Below are positions 9,142 to 17,700 of a stretch of 64,000 nt of DNA, one piece after another. Position numbers and translations under genes: made by a program. This DNA comes from JAJOKK01 sp965370555 (GTDB lineage Bacteria; Bipolaricaulota; Bipolaricaulia; UBA7950; UBA9294), in the NCBI GenBank assembly GCA_965370555.1, contig CBDUVB010000001.1, positions 186,001-250,000 of the forward strand, read 5' to 3'. A model generated the notes under the pieces. It had not been told where the DNA came from. It worked only from the letters and a program-made list of their open reading frames with translations, and searched no databases. The first letter of the stretch is position 1, and each line of letters starts with the position of its first letter.

Positions 9142-9327
9142 GTGCCAGCAAGCAAGATAGGAGAGATTGCGAATAGGATCGACAACAAGGAGAGGGAGAA
9201 GATCGATTTCCTTCCTGATCTCCTGTCTAAAAGGCCGGAAGAATCGCCCTTTGAGGAGTCGATCATCCGCTTTCACCGAATCCTCAAATCTTCTTCACAA
9301 AGTGCTCATATTCAGGGTGTATATTAA
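9142..9327 (+). CDS. Possible small protein of unknown function (61 aa)
   Basis: A short frame starting at a GTG encodes a charged, helix-prone peptide (for example EIANRIDNKEREKIDFLPDLL) and is followed 52 bases later by a strong plus-strand terminator that has no other gene to serve. GAGTAGG lies a few bases before the GTG. I recognise no family. The alternative is that the transcript is a small non-coding RNA, or that the frame is accidental. Confidence 0.25.
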   Translation: MPASKIGEIANRIDNKEREKIDFLPDLLSKRPEESPFEESIIRFHRILKSSSQSAHIQGVY

Positions 9328-9378
9328 GAGCGTAAACGAGAGCTTAATGCAGCACCCCGCAACACAGCCCACCAGCAC

Positions 9379-9410
9379 GGGAGAGGCCCAAAAGGGCCTC
9401 TCCTCGTTTT
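9379..9410 (+). terminator. Rho-independent terminator
   Basis: GAGAGGCCC (9381-9389), loop AAAA, GGGCCTCTC (9394-9402), extendable by a G-C and a G-T pair, followed by CTCGTTTT. It is directional to the plus strand. The nearest upstream plus-strand candidate is the doubtful 61-aa frame at 9142. Confidence 0.75.
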
Positions 9411-9425
9411 AGACTAGAACGGGAA

Positions 9426-9640
9426 TTACCCCTGATCCCGGAAGTCTCGGATCGCGATGGCGCATTGCTTCACCTCGTCATCGCCTGCCGGTTTTACGGC
9501 AAACGCGGCAGCGCAACGCTCATACGCCCGCACCATGTCTTCCTCGCGTCCCGATGCAGTCCAGATCACGACCGGGATCGAGGCAAGCTGGGGAATGTCT
9601 TTGATCTATTCAAGACCCTTCAAGCTGTTGTATAAACCTC
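9426..9640 (-). pseudogene. Response-regulator receiver domain remnant
   Basis: The minus strand encodes the C-terminal half of a CheY-like receiver: IPVVIWTASGREEDM (strand 4, with the Thr/Ala switch region), AYERCAAAFAVKPAG (containing the conserved Lys-Pro) and a final helix ending at TAA 9426. An in-frame TAG at 9606-9608 interrupts it, with degraded similarity (GLYNSLKGLE) continuing just upstream. The N-terminal half with the phosphorylated Asp is absent. It resembles the single-domain Rcp1-type regulators. It is a decayed gene, adjacent to a transposase remnant. Confidence 0.7.
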
Positions 9641-9692
9641 TTCCCCTGCCAAACAGAAGCTTTCACGGCTGAGAACACGGAGCACGCAGAGA

Positions 9693-10058
9693 GTGGTATT
9701 AGACCCTAAATGCTTCATCTCAGCGATCTTTACGTCCTCGGCGGCACAGAAAGGGTACAGCCAAGCTGCCTCATACGTGGCAAACGCGAAGGACCGCCTT
9801 TTCAGCTATGTCCGTTTCTGGTTGTCCTACGGGCTGGTAACGCCACGGGTATCCTCGATGATCGAGCGGATGATGCGCGAGGTTGGGAGGCGGCTGAAGC
9901 GAATTGCCTTTGGCTAAAGCGAAAAGAGAGCAGCAAAGATGGCTCGCATCATCATTAAGCGTATCACCAGTGCAGATGCATGGGAAGAGTACTGGCGCAA
10001 GAGGTTACAAATATCCGGCAACGTCGTCCTCGTTTATCGCGGCATCATAGCTGCCTGA
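9693..10058 (+). pseudogene. Transposase remnant, UPF0236/ISLre2-like C-terminus
   Basis: One frame encodes SYVRFWLSYGLVTPRVSSM, IERMMREVGRRLKRIAFG, then an in-frame TAA at 9915-9917, then continues without shift as SEKRAAKMARIIIKR and DAWEEYWRKRLQ to a stop at 10056. This matches what I recall of the C-terminus of UPF0236-family transposases, in which the stop position holds Trp (FGWSEKGA). The N-terminal catalytic part and terminal inverted repeats are not seen. It is an inactive insertion-sequence fragment next to other broken genes. Confidence 0.6.
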
Positions 10059-10312
10059 TCCCTGATGCTCCCGATACCTTTGGAACGTTACCAAACTTTG
10101 AACCTTGGGACGCGCCAACCCGGTTTGCCATGTTGGGCGTTACCGACATCCGCGGTTCCACGGGGCGAACCCTTGCCGCACGCGCCTACTCGTACCTCGA
10201 TCTCGTCCGAGCGGTTCCGTTTGACATCACCGCCGAAGATCTCTATCAGGCGATGATTCGAGTCGAAGAAGAGGCGCAATCGGGGTTAGGGAAGATCGCC
10301 AATGGTCCCTAA
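10059..10312 (+). pseudogene. Unrecognised gene fragment (C-terminal end)
   Basis: From about 10050 the frame reads APTRFAMLGVTDIRGSTG, AYSYLDLVRAVPFDITAEDL and ends IANGP with a stop at 10310-10312. Codon choice (many third-position G/C) looks like a real coding sequence, but the frame upstream runs into the transposase remnant in another phase, so no start belongs to it. Probably the tail of a host gene cut by the insertion element. I recognise no family. It overlaps the stop of the convergent malic enzyme gene by 4 bases. Confidence 0.35.
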
Positions 10313-11685
10313 CTATCGTTGCTTATCGCTACATCCGGAGGCGGCGCGATGTGTCCCGCGCGCATCAGAATTTTCGTCTCTTCTTGCGCGTGACGGATCT
10401 TCTCCTCGGCTTCGCGGCGCAGTTCCTCTTCCGAAAGGATCCGGCGGGCGATCCCCTGTTCGATCGCCTTCAACCCCACGGCTACAGCCTCGTTGATGAA
10501 CACCTCGGTCTCCATCATCGTGGGGACGATGTAGTCCTCGCGCAAGCCCTTGTCCTCAGCCGTTTTCGCAATCGAGTACGCGGCGGCGATCGCCATCTCA
10601 TCGGTGATCGTTTTGGCAAAGACGTCCAGGGTCCCACGGAAGATCCCCGGAAAGCCTATCGAGTTGTTCACCTGATTGGGGAAGTCGGATCTTCCGGTAC
10701 CGACGATTCGCACCCCTGCCTCTTTCGCTTCCCATGGCCAGAGCTCAGGGATCGGGTTAGCCATCACGAACGCGATCGCGTCCCTGTTCATCGCTCGTAG
10801 CCACTCTTGCTTGATCGTATTTGGCCCGGGTTTGGAGGCCGCAATCAACACGTCGCTCCCCGCGATCGCCTCCGCCATATTCCCACTGCGTTTCTCAGCG
10901 TTTGTCACTTGCGCGTAGTGCCACTTGTACGGATTCTTATCGCTATTCTTCTCCAGGTCCTCTCGGCCGGGGTGGAGTATCCCCTTGCTGTCAACCATGA
11001 TCACATTCCCCGCTGGGACACCGGCACTGAGCAGAATGCGCACAAAGGCGATGTTCGCCGCACCTGTCCCGATCACGCAGTAGGTAACATGGTTCATGTC
11101 CTTGCCCACAACCTTGAGACCATTGATGACCCCTGCAAGGGTGATTGCGGCTGTCCCCTGTTGGTCGTCGTGCCAGACCGGGATATCAAGTTCCTCGCGC
11201 AATCGGTCGAGGATGTAGAAGCACTTAGGACTGGAGAAGTCCTCTAGATTGATCCCCCCAAATCCGGGAGCGATCCACTTGACTGCCTGAATGATCTCAT
11301 CGGGGTCCTGGGTATCGAGCATGATCGGGAAGGCTCCCACCCCGCCCAGGTACTTGAACAGGAGGGATTTTCCCTCCATTACCGGCAATCCGGCTTGCGG
11401 CCCGATGTTTCCCAGGCCGAGGACGCGTGATCCATCGGAGACGACAGCGATGGTGTTTGCCTTGTTCGTATAGTCGAAGACCTTGTTCGGGTCGGCTTCG
11501 ATCTCGCGACAGGGAGCCGCAACCCCCGGCGTATACCAGATGCCAAAATCTTCGATTTCCGCAACAGAACACTTGAGAGCCGTCTCCACCTTTCCCCGGT
11601 AGTGTGCATGCCAAGCTGGAGCCTTCTTCCCCGGAATTCGGGCTTTCTGTTTCATCTTCTCGATATTGATGAGTTTTTCCGACAT
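10309..11685 (-). CDS. Malic enzyme (malate dehydrogenase, oxaloacetate-decarboxylating)
   Basis: Converts malate to pyruvate and CO2 with NAD(P) (458 aa, the size of short bacterial malic enzymes lacking a phosphotransacetylase domain). The N-terminal catalytic half has GIWYTPGVAAP, KANTIAVVSDGSRVLGLG with the active-site Tyr/Lys region, and GGINLEDFSSPKCF. The NAD-binding half has VIGTGAANIAF (about residues 197-207). ATG at 11685 follows GAGGAGG. It is the last gene of a minus-strand operon with both fumarase subunits, one base after the beta subunit, so fumarate can pass through malate to pyruvate. Confidence 0.93.
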   Translation of the reverse strand: MSEKLINIEKMKQKARIPGKKAPAWHAHYRGKVETALKCSVAEIEDFGIWYTPGVAAPCREIEADPNKVFDYTNKANTIAVVSDGSRVLGLGNIGPQAGLPVMEGKSLLFKYLGGVGAFPIMLDTQDPDEIIQAVKWIAPGFGGINLEDFSSPKCFYILDRLREELDIPVWHDDQQGTAAITLAGVINGLKVVGKDMNHVTYCVIGTGAANIAFVRILLSAGVPAGNVIMVDSKGILHPGREDLEKNSDKNPYKWHYAQVTNAEKRSGNMAEAIAGSDVLIAASKPGPNTIKQEWLRAMNRDAIAFVMANPIPELWPWEAKEAGVRIVGTGRSDFPNQVNNSIGFPGIFRGTLDVFAKTITDEMAIAAAYSIAKTAEDKGLREDYIVPTMMETEVFINEAVAVGLKAIEQGIARRILSEEELRREAEEKIRHAQEETKILMRAGHIAPPPDVAISNDS

Positions 11686-11686
11686 T

Positions 11687-12292
11687 CTATGCCTCCTCTT
11701 CGATGCGAGCGTAAATCTTCTTCATGTTATCATCGATCAAAACCGCCAAATCCTTGTATAGGTCGTTTCCGCGAGCATCCATCGTAACCAGGAGCGGCCC
11801 GAACCTCTCGACCTCAAGTAGCCACACGGCTTCCGGCATTCCAAGTTCCTCCAACCAGTGAACGCCGGTGACTCTGTGGATCGCGCGTGCGGCAAGCGCC
11901 CCGGCTCCCCCGGTGAAGTGCGTGTAGACAGCACCAACGTCGGAGAGCGCCTCCAGGGTCCGGGCCCCCATCCCTCCCTTTCCGATGATCAGGCGAGTGG
12001 AGTAGGTGCGGAGGAACTCCGCCTCAAACATCTCCATCCGGATGCTCGTGGTCGGACCAGCGGACACAACGTTCCACCCCGACGCTTCCTTCTGCATAAC
12101 AGGGCCGCAGTGGAACATGGCCATCTCTTCCGGGTGAAACGGAATCTCCTCGCCGCTATGCGCGGCCTGGAGCAAGACCTGGTGAGCCTCATCTCGCGCC
12201 GTGAAGACGCTCCCCGTAATGTAAACCGTGTCGCCGGCGCGTAGATCTCGTATCGCCCGTTCGTCGAACGGCGTCCTTAGGATCGTGTCCAC
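11687..12292 (-). CDS. Class I fumarate hydratase, beta subunit
   Basis: Beta chain (201 aa) of a two-subunit Fe-S hydro-lyase interconverting fumarate and malate (the related L(+)-tartrate dehydratase beta subunit is the alternative). Landmarks are LRAGDTVYITGSVFTARDEAH near the start, GPTTSIRMEMFEAEFL with the substrate-binding region, and GKGGMG (residues 104-109). A GTG start directly follows the alpha subunit stop, with GGAGGTGAG upstream. Malic enzyme follows directly, favouring fumarase over tartrate dehydratase. Confidence 0.9.
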   Translation of the reverse strand: MDTILRTPFDERAIRDLRAGDTVYITGSVFTARDEAHQVLLQAAHSGEEIPFHPEEMAMFHCGPVMQKEASGWNVVSAGPTTSIRMEMFEAEFLRTYSTRLIIGKGGMGARTLEALSDVGAVYTHFTGGAGALAARAIHRVTGVHWLEELGMPEAVWLLEVERFGPLLVTMDARGNDLYKDLAVLIDDNMKKIYARIEEEA

Positions 12293-13153
12293 CTAGCTCA
12301 CCTCCACATGACCGGCTCCGTCGACGGTGACCAATTTGCGGCGATCAGCCCAGCACTGGTATACAAGGCCGACGGGCAGCGATGCCGGATGCCTATGGGC
12401 GAACTCTATATGGACATCCAGGGCCGTCGTTCGTCCGCCGAGACCCATCGGACCCACCCCGCTCTCGTTGATCAAGTCGAGCAACTCTTCTTCCATCCGT
12501 GCGACACTCATGCTGGGATGACGATCTCCTACGGGGCGCAATAGCGATAGCTTGGCGAGCTTCATCGCCAGATCGGCACCACCACCGATACCTACGCCAA
12601 TCACACCGGGCGGACAAGGTTTCCCTCCGCATGCAACGACATGATCGATGACAAACCGTTTGACCCCTGCGAGCCCGACGCCCGGAGGAAGCATACGGAG
12701 TGCACTACAGTTCTCGCTCCCTCCCCCCTTTGGAAGAAGATGAATGAGGCATGCGTCGCCCTCTTCAAGCTCCCACAGGATATAGGGAATGTGATGCCCC
12801 GTGTTGTCCCCGGGGTTTTGTCCCGTGAACGGATCGACTGTATTAGGGCGCAGCGGAACGTCGCGTGTTGCGCAACGCACAGCCTCTTCGATAACGCAAC
12901 GTAGCGAAGAGAGGAGTGGAAATTTCACCCCTACACGAACCACAAAGGTCTGGATCCCCGTATCTTGGCACATCGGGACCGAGTTGCGCCGGGCAACTTC
13001 GGCGTTCTCCAAGATGGCGCTAAGTTGTACAGCGCCGGTGCTCTCTTCTTTATCTCTTGCCCGGCTGATGGCGTCTACAACATCAACAGGAAGTTCGGTT
13101 GCTGCAGCCCGTATCGCTTCTTGGAGGCCCTTCAACAAGATACGTTCATCCAT
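12293..13153 (-). CDS. Class I fumarate hydratase, alpha subunit
   Basis: Catalytic [4Fe-4S] subunit (286 aa). Three cluster cysteines are visible: PMCQDTG, ENCSALR and VACGGKPCPPG. The segments TVDPFTGQNPGDNTG and PLGLGG-like GPMGLGGRTT are family signatures. The ATG at 13153 has GGTGAT upstream and overlaps the end of the truncated dehydrogenase gene by 8 bases, implying co-transcription. The longer open frame (to 13231) is just the preceding gene in another phase. Paired head-to-tail with the beta subunit. Confidence 0.92.
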   Translation of the reverse strand: MDERILLKGLQEAIRAAATELPVDVVDAISRARDKEESTGAVQLSAILENAEVARRNSVPMCQDTGIQTFVVRVGVKFPLLSSLRCVIEEAVRCATRDVPLRPNTVDPFTGQNPGDNTGHHIPYILWELEEGDACLIHLLPKGGGSENCSALRMLPPGVGLAGVKRFVIDHVVACGGKPCPPGVIGVGIGGGADLAMKLAKLSLLRPVGDRHPSMSVARMEEELLDLINESGVGPMGLGGRTTALDVHIEFAHRHPASLPVGLVYQCWADRRKLVTVDGAGHVEVS

Positions 13154-13505
13154 GCACATCACCGTCTTTGCCTGAGAATAAGCAATCGTACCCCTTGAGG
13201 CCCAGAATGTCCCGGACAGCTTGAAGGTCACGTTCTAGGTTCGCGTTGATTGGGATTCCCTGCTCGAATACCATCTTCTCCTTCAGCCACTCCTTCTCTC
13301 CGGCGGTGTAAATTCGAGCTACATCCGGAAGCCGCTCCGAAGCTCTTAACGCACGCAGAATCCCGCCGGTTCTCCTCTTGAACGATTCCAGCGGAGTGAA
13401 GGTCTCGACATCGATTGCCATGAAGAAATGCCCCATGTTCTGCTTACGTGCAGTCCCATCCGGCACGTCAAGGGTGGACACCCTCTCTATGCAACAAGGA
13501 ATCAT
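13146..13505 (-). pseudogene. Malate/L-lactate dehydrogenase (Ldh_2 family), C-terminal fragment
   Basis: A 119-codon frame whose residues 23-100 match the C-terminal third of Ldh_2-family NAD(P)-dependent dehydrogenases (malate, lactate, ureidoglycolate): NMGHFFMAIDVETFTPLE, then ARIYTAGEKEW and the closing GIPINANLERDLQA. The intact family is about 340-360 aa; the N-terminal and nucleotide-binding parts are missing and the first 20 residues look unrelated. It sits at the head of the fumarase operon, where a malate-handling enzyme makes sense, but it appears truncated and probably inactive. Confidence 0.7.
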
Positions 13506-13556
13506 CGCTACAACGCACCAAGGTGACCCCTCCTCTCACGCCCCACTAGGAGTGGC

Positions 13557-13562
13557 TATACT
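13557..13562 (+). promoter_or_regulatory. Possible -10 element for dus
   Basis: TATACT lies 36 bases before the dus ATG, preceded by TGGC. No convincing -35 is seen at 16-18 bases upstream, so the call rests on the -10 alone. Confidence 0.4.
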
Positions 13563-13598
13563 TACAAGAGAGTCTGGCGCGCACTAAAGGAGGAGAGG

Positions 13599-14627
13599 AT
13601 GCCAGAGATCGCCGTTCGCCCCCTTCACATCGGGTCTTTGACGATCCCGATTCCGCTCGTCCTCGCCCCGATGTCCGGGTACACCGACAGCCCGTTCCGG
13701 GCGCTCTGCCGTGCACACGGCTGCGGACTCATGTTCACAGGGCTCGTCTCCGCCGCAGGGATTACCTTCAGTAACCCGCGCACACTGAACTACGTTCACT
13801 CCAGCCCAGAGGAACATCCGGTCGCAGCGCACATCTACGGATCCTCACCCGAAGTACTGGCCTCTGCCGCACAGGTGATTGAATCCCTGGGACAGTTCGA
13901 CCTGATCGATATCAACTGCGGCTGCCCTGTCCCCAAGATCATGAAAAAGGGCGCCGGCGCGGCCTTGATGGAAGACCAAGAGAAGGTCTACAGGATCGTC
14001 AAGGTCGTGTCGGAGGCGGTCTCCCTCCCTGTAACCGTAAAGACACGCCTCGGGATCTCACCGGAGTGTGCCAATATCTCCGAGATCGCCCAAGCTGTTG
14101 AGGAGGGTGGGGCCTCCGCCCTCTTCTTGCATGCCCGTTTCGCTTCGGCAGGTCATGCCGGGTCAGCGGACTGGGATATGCTGAAACGCATCGCCCGGGA
14201 GCGCTCGATCCCCGTCATCGGAAACGGGGGTGTAACGGGCGGGAACGATGTTATCGACATGCTGCAAAGAACAGGCGCTGCCGGAGTGATGGTCGGAAGG
14301 GGATCTATCGGAAACCCGTGGATATTCGAGGAGGCTAGGTGTCTCTTGACCGGAGAAATCTATAGACCTCCCACCGTGGAAGAACGAAGAGAGACGATCG
14401 CTGCACATCTCCATTCCCTCTTCGCGTTGATGGGTGAGGAGAATGCACGTAGGAAGCGGCCGCGCCCCTTCACCGAACGAGCGACCTGCCACAAGTTCCG
14501 CGGGCACCTCGTCAAGTACCTCGCCGGTTTTCCCAAAAAGCGCGCTATCAGATCACGCTTGATGGGCCTTGAGACGATCGATGCCGTACTCGCAGCAGTG
14601 GACGAGATCCTCCTCTCCTCCCATTGA
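13599..14627 (+). CDS. dus: tRNA-dihydrouridine synthase
   Basis: FMN-dependent reductase of uridines in the tRNA D-loop (342 aa). It has the TIM-barrel start LVLAPMSGYTDSPFRALCR, the catalytic-cysteine motif DINCGCPVPKIMKKGAGAAL (residues 105-124), VKTRLG, FLHARFASAGHAG, and the FMN phosphate-binding GNGGV and GVMVGRGSIGNPW segments. The C-terminal helical tRNA-binding domain is present. ATG follows AAAGGAGGAGAGG. Which of the DusA/B/C positions it modifies cannot be read from sequence; the layout is DusB-like. Confidence 0.95.
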   Translation: MPEIAVRPLHIGSLTIPIPLVLAPMSGYTDSPFRALCRAHGCGLMFTGLVSAAGITFSNPRTLNYVHSSPEEHPVAAHIYGSSPEVLASAAQVIESLGQFDLIDINCGCPVPKIMKKGAGAALMEDQEKVYRIVKVVSEAVSLPVTVKTRLGISPECANISEIAQAVEEGGASALFLHARFASAGHAGSADWDMLKRIARERSIPVIGNGGVTGGNDVIDMLQRTGAAGVMVGRGSIGNPWIFEEARCLLTGEIYRPPTVEERRETIAAHLHSLFALMGEENARRKRPRPFTERATCHKFRGHLVKYLAGFPKKRAIRSRLMGLETIDAVLAAVDEILLSSH

Positions 14628-14788
14628 GAGATCGGAGGATTGAATGATCAGGCAATTGAGATGCTAAATCACCCAATCCATGAAACCGAAGCGCTCCCTG
14701 CGTGTTTATTGGGGTGGAACGTTTGCCCTGCGCTAATGTTTCGTACTAGGCTAAAGGACACAATCGATCATCGAGATAGGGGGCGAGA

Positions 14789-17700
14789 ATGAATATGAAC
14801 CGGCTTTTAGGTGGATTGATCGCGGTTATTCTATTGAGCATGTTGATTCCTATCTGTGGTGTAGGGGCCGATCTTTCCCCGGCACCGATCGTGGTTCAAC
14901 GTAGTCCGGAACGGGGAGAGGAGATGGCGATCGACGGGGTGCTCGAATTGATCTTCGATCGTCCGATGGATCGTGCTTCCGTGGAGGCCGCGTTCTCTCT
15001 CTCTCCGTATGTTGTAGGGAGTTTTTCATGGCCGGATGAGAGCACCTTTCGCTACCAACCAAACACCCCATGGAGCCGGGATACGGCCTACAAGGTTGCA
15101 TTAGGCACCGGGGCCACCGATCGGGAGAGCCTTCCGCTGAACGAAGCTTACACCTTCCGCTTCCGCACTGTCGGCTACCTGGAAGTCAGCCAGGTCATTC
15201 CAGCTCCTGGGACTGAAGAGGTCGCTGCCGATTCCACGATCACCATGATCTTCAATCGTCCGGTCGTCCCCCTCGTCGCGGTCTCCGATCCCGCGTACGC
15301 CACCCTCCCCACGCCAGTAACGTTCGATCCGATGATCGAAGGAGCTGGTGAGTGGTTGAATACCTCGATCTACGTCTTCACCCCGATTGCTCCGCTCGTC
15401 GGAGGAACGACCTACACCGCACGCATCGCCGCCGGTCTGAGCGATACGACCGGGGGTATCCTTGCTCAGGACGTCGCGTGGACCTTCTCCACTCAGCCCC
15501 CCAAGAGCGTGTGGGTCAACCCGGATGAGGGCGAAGATCTCGTCCCAATTGACACCACTATCTCCATTACATTCAACATGCCAATCGACCTTGAGAGTGC
15601 AAAGGAACGCTTCACACTCAAGCCGATCGGTCTCCTGGGCGATCTCTTTGCAACGCAGATTGACGGGATCTTCGAGGTCCAGGGTAACACGCTCGTCTTC
15701 ACACCCACAGAGAGGCTCGACTTCGACCAGAAGTACAGTGTCCGCCTGGAGTCTGGTGTCACCAGCGAGGGTGGTGGCACAGGGATGCGTGAGGCCCTCT
15801 CTTGGCAGTTCACCACCGTCCCCCTGCCGCGGATCATCGGAACCGATCCCAGGGACGGTGAGCATAATGCGTACCCCTACACCTCCTTTGAGATCCGCTT
15901 CAATACCCCGATCGATCCGGATACTGTGATGGATAACATCGAGATGGAGCCTGCCCTTTCGCCCGAGCTGGTTCACACCTACTTCAGCAAGTGGGATAAC
16001 ATCTTTGTGTTGACCTTCGGCGCGCAGCCGAGTAGTGATTATGTCGTCCACATCGGTCCGGACATCGCTGATCCGTACGGCAACACCACCGGGCAGCAGA
16101 TGACAATCCGCTTTTCCACTGCAGCGCTTGACCCGACAGCCTGGCTCCACGCACCTGGTCGTACCGGCACCTACAACGCCTATGAACCGGCACAGATCTT
16201 CGTCGCCCATCGAAACACGGAGCGCTTGGACCTCATCCTATACCATCTCACTATCGATGAGTACCTCGCAGCACAGGATGATTGGTACAGATTTGTTCTT
16301 CCCTCTAGTGGACGGTTGCGCGACTGGTCGGTACCGGTCGAGGCACCGCTCAACGAGGCGGGCTACACCCCGATCGACCTTGTCGAAGGGGGTGGGAGGC
16401 TGGAGCCGGGAATCTACTGCCTGGAACTGCGCTCCGACGGAGTTTCTTACAGCCGCTGGCAGCACCAACATCTCTTGGTGGTAAGCAAGATCAACCTCAC
16501 CCTCAAGAGCGACGAGGATCAGGTTCTTGCATGGGCAACCGATCTCGAGACCGGAGCTCCGGTCCCTGGTCTCATCCTTCGCGCTGTCGACAACAAAGGG
16601 GTGGAGCGCTCCGCTTCAATCACCGACAGCAACGGATTGGCCATTCTTTCATCGGACGAATCTTCCAACTGGTACGGAACCACCATCCTCTCTCAGCGGC
16701 CATTTACCATGGGGAGCACACAGTGGAACGATGGAATCTCCGTATGGGAGTTCGGCTTCAATTCGGGCTACACACCGGATTGGCGCGCTCACATCTACAC
16801 CGACCGACCGATCTACCGCCCCGACCAGATGGTATATTTCAAGGGCGTGATCCGTGCTGAGGACGATGCCCGTTACACTCTCCCACACCGTGACAGGGTC
16901 GAGGTGACGATCCGCGATGCAGCATGGGAGGTCGTCTACGAAAAGACGCTCCCTTTGGACCAATTCGGTGCCTTCGAAGGGGAGCTCGTCCTCACCAAGG
17001 AGGCGGCCCTCGGTAACTATAGCATCCGTGCAACTCTTGAGGAGACGAGTTTCTCCGGTTCCTTCCAGGTGGCCGCGTACCGCCCCCCGGAGTTCGAGGT
17101 TACGGTCACCCCAGCGGATGCCGAGATCGCCCGCGGCGAAGCGACCCAAGCAACGGTGAATGTACAGTACTTCTTCGGAGGCGGGGTGAAGGACGCACAG
17201 GTGGAGTGGGTTGTCCTCGCTGATGAGTACCGCTTCGCGCCCGACCAGTTCTCCCGCTACACCTTCACCGACGTAGACGATCCCTGGCGATGTTGGTCCT
17301 GCTGGTGGCTTCCGCCTGCTGTGCCCGAGATCATCCTCAAGGGGACGGGGAGAACCGACGCAAACGGGAAACTCGTGATCGAGCTTCCGGAAGATGTGGC
17401 GAGCCTAACTGCAAATCCGTCGGCAGAAGCGCCGCTAGGGAGTCGCACGCTCACGATCGAGGCCACGGTCCGCGGGAACGACGGCCAGACCCTCTCCGGG
17501 CGCACGTCAATCGTCGTTCACCGTGGCGATTTCTATGTTGGACTGGCAGCAGAACGATACATCGGCCGCGCTGGTGACGAGATGAATGTCGACCTAGTTA
17601 CCGTCGATTGGAACGGTGAGCGGCTCGCCGCAAAACCGCTGGAGTACCTCATTTACCGCCGTGAATGGAAGAACACCTATATCGAGGATGAGGCAGGCGG

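Noticed and set aside
9340..9375. tmRNA-like tag sequence (GTAAACGAGAGCTTAATGCAGCA)-type resemblance before the terminator
   Set aside because: It does not translate to an ANDENYALAA-like tag in any single frame, and no tRNA-like acceptor or CCA end is present.
15101..16210. 369-codon minus-strand open frame
   Set aside because: It is the antisense shadow of the alpha-2-macroglobulin gene, with low-complexity residue use and no recognisable motif.
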